Shown here piece after piece: positions 63,676 to 64,000 of a stretch of 64,000 nucleotides of DNA. The DNA is taken from the NCBI GenBank assembly GCA_900316855.1, contig ONEK01000009.1, positions 99,897 through 163,896 of the forward strand, in the 5' to 3' direction. Under the pieces are notes generated by a model. That model had not been told where the DNA came from. It made no database searches and was given only the letters and a program-made list of their open reading frames with translations. The DNA comes from an uncultured Lachnospiraceae bacterium. GTDB lineage: Bacteria; Bacillota; Clostridia; Lachnospirales; Lachnospiraceae. The first letter of the stretch is position 1; each line of letters opens with the position of its first letter. A program made the position numbers and the translations under genes.

Positions 63676-63918
63676 ATGGCCAGAAAACCAACATACACCG
63701 AGGAGCAGGTTAAGGAATTTCTTGCAAACCCTTACACGCACTATGCATCCATCTACCGGCTGAAATTCACGCTGGAATTCAAGCAGTTTTTCATGGAGCA
63801 GCGTGAAATCCCCGGTATGACGACCCGCAAGATCCTTCAGAAGGCCGGATACAACCCGGATGCCTTCTCCAATACACTTTGCGTAAGTATAGCAAAAAAT
63901 ATCGTAATCGGTAAATAG
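63676..63918 (+). CDS. Small HTH protein of the mobile element
   Basis: 80 residues from the ATG at 63676 (GGAAGGAG six bases upstream). PYTHYASIYRLKFTLEFKQFF followed by PGMTTRKILQKAGYNPDAF resembles the N-terminal helix-turn-helix protein that precedes DDE transposase genes in Clostridia insertion elements. The frame ends early (VSIAKNIVIGK), so it may be shortened relative to typical members. Function: probably element regulation or transposase partner. Confidence 0.65.
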   Translation: MARKPTYTEEQVKEFLANPYTHYASIYRLKFTLEFKQFFMEQREIPGMTTRKILQKAGYNPDAFSNTLCVSIAKNIVIGK

Positions 63919-63936
63919 AATCCGTCTAGGAACCAG

Positions 63937-63978
63937 CCTCCTGCTTTGATACGCTTGTACTACGCGTAGAGCAGGAGG
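63937..63978 (+). promoter_or_regulatory. Hairpin masking the ribosome site of the next ORF
   Basis: CCTCCTGCT (63937-63945) pairs with AGCAGGAGG (63970-63978), with an inner TACGC/GCGTA stem. The 3' arm contains the AGGAGG ribosome site for the ATG at 63986, so the RNA hairpin should block initiation on longer transcripts. Confidence 0.65.
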
Positions 63979-63985
63979 TTTTTGC

Positions 63986-64000
63986 ATGGACGAACGCATG
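63986..64000 (+). CDS. Start of a probable transposase gene (cut by window end)
   Basis: ATG at 63986 with AGGAGG seven bases upstream; only MDERM is visible. In similar elements a DDE transposase/integrase follows the small HTH gene. The product cannot be identified from five codons; the call rests on position. Confidence 0.4.

Noticed and set aside
63652..63999. A 115-codon minus-strand frame near the window end
   Set aside because: Antisense to the HTH gene and the hairpin, with no ribosome site or recognisable motif.

Overview
The window looks like the chromosome of a GC-rich Clostridia member, most likely Lachnospiraceae. The gene order miaB-mutS-mutL-miaA-(methionine gamma-lyase family gene)-radC-mreB-mreC-mreD-mrdA, all on the minus strand, is familiar from that family. 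Shine-Dalgarno sites are of the GGAGG type, and the protein families (YufNOPQ-type nucleoside transporter, DUF5662, DUF2142, UPF0175/DUF3368) are those of Firmicutes. No rRNA, tRNA or CRISPR array was seen.

Layout. Positions 1-16195 (minus) hold the housekeeping block: cell elongation (mrdA partial, mreD, mreC, mreB), radC, a PLP enzyme, miaA, a GT2 glycosyltransferase, mutL, mutS, miaB and pepT. Positions 16343-18523 are an accessory patch: an AT-rich Phd/Doc toxin-antitoxin pair (plus strand), converging on two overlapping genes of unknown function. Positions 18603-26767 hold a GlgX-like protein that has lost its catalytic residues and a nucleoside-type BMP/ABC import operon with a promoter, structured leader and terminators. 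From 26835 to 63390 lies a very large surface-polysaccharide locus: at least twelve cytoplasmic glycosyltransferases of families GT2, GT4, GT8, GT11 and others, an O-antigen-polymerase-like protein, a PglK/MsbA-type ABC flippase, a CMP-sugar synthetase and several large GT-C/DUF2142-type membrane proteins. Embedded in it are a UPF0175/DUF3368 (PIN) toxin-antitoxin pair and a two-gene PtuA/PtuB (Septu) anti-phage system. At 63390 the locus is broken: the 5' part of an SGNH-hydrolase-like gene is missing, replaced by the end of a mobile element with five regularly spaced GTGGACAC-type sites, a small HTH ORF and the first codons of a second ORF.

Three patterns are not explained by ordinary gene content. 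(1) Intergenic arrays of hairpins at 743-917, 10216-10380 and 21154-21261, with a degenerate copy near 7840, share loops, bulge positions and spacer words while their stems differ by compensatory changes. They look like a dispersed family of structured repeats. (2) Many unrelated proteins (PBP2, MutL, MutS, several glycosyltransferases, the flippase, membrane proteins) carry hydrophilic, low-complexity, probably disordered in-frame insertions of about 25-100 residues in loops. In three GT4 enzymes the insertion is at the same structural position. (3) The alpha-amylase-family protein at 18603-20555 appears to be a pseudoenzyme.

All functional calls rest on reading motifs and gene context by eye; no database search was run.
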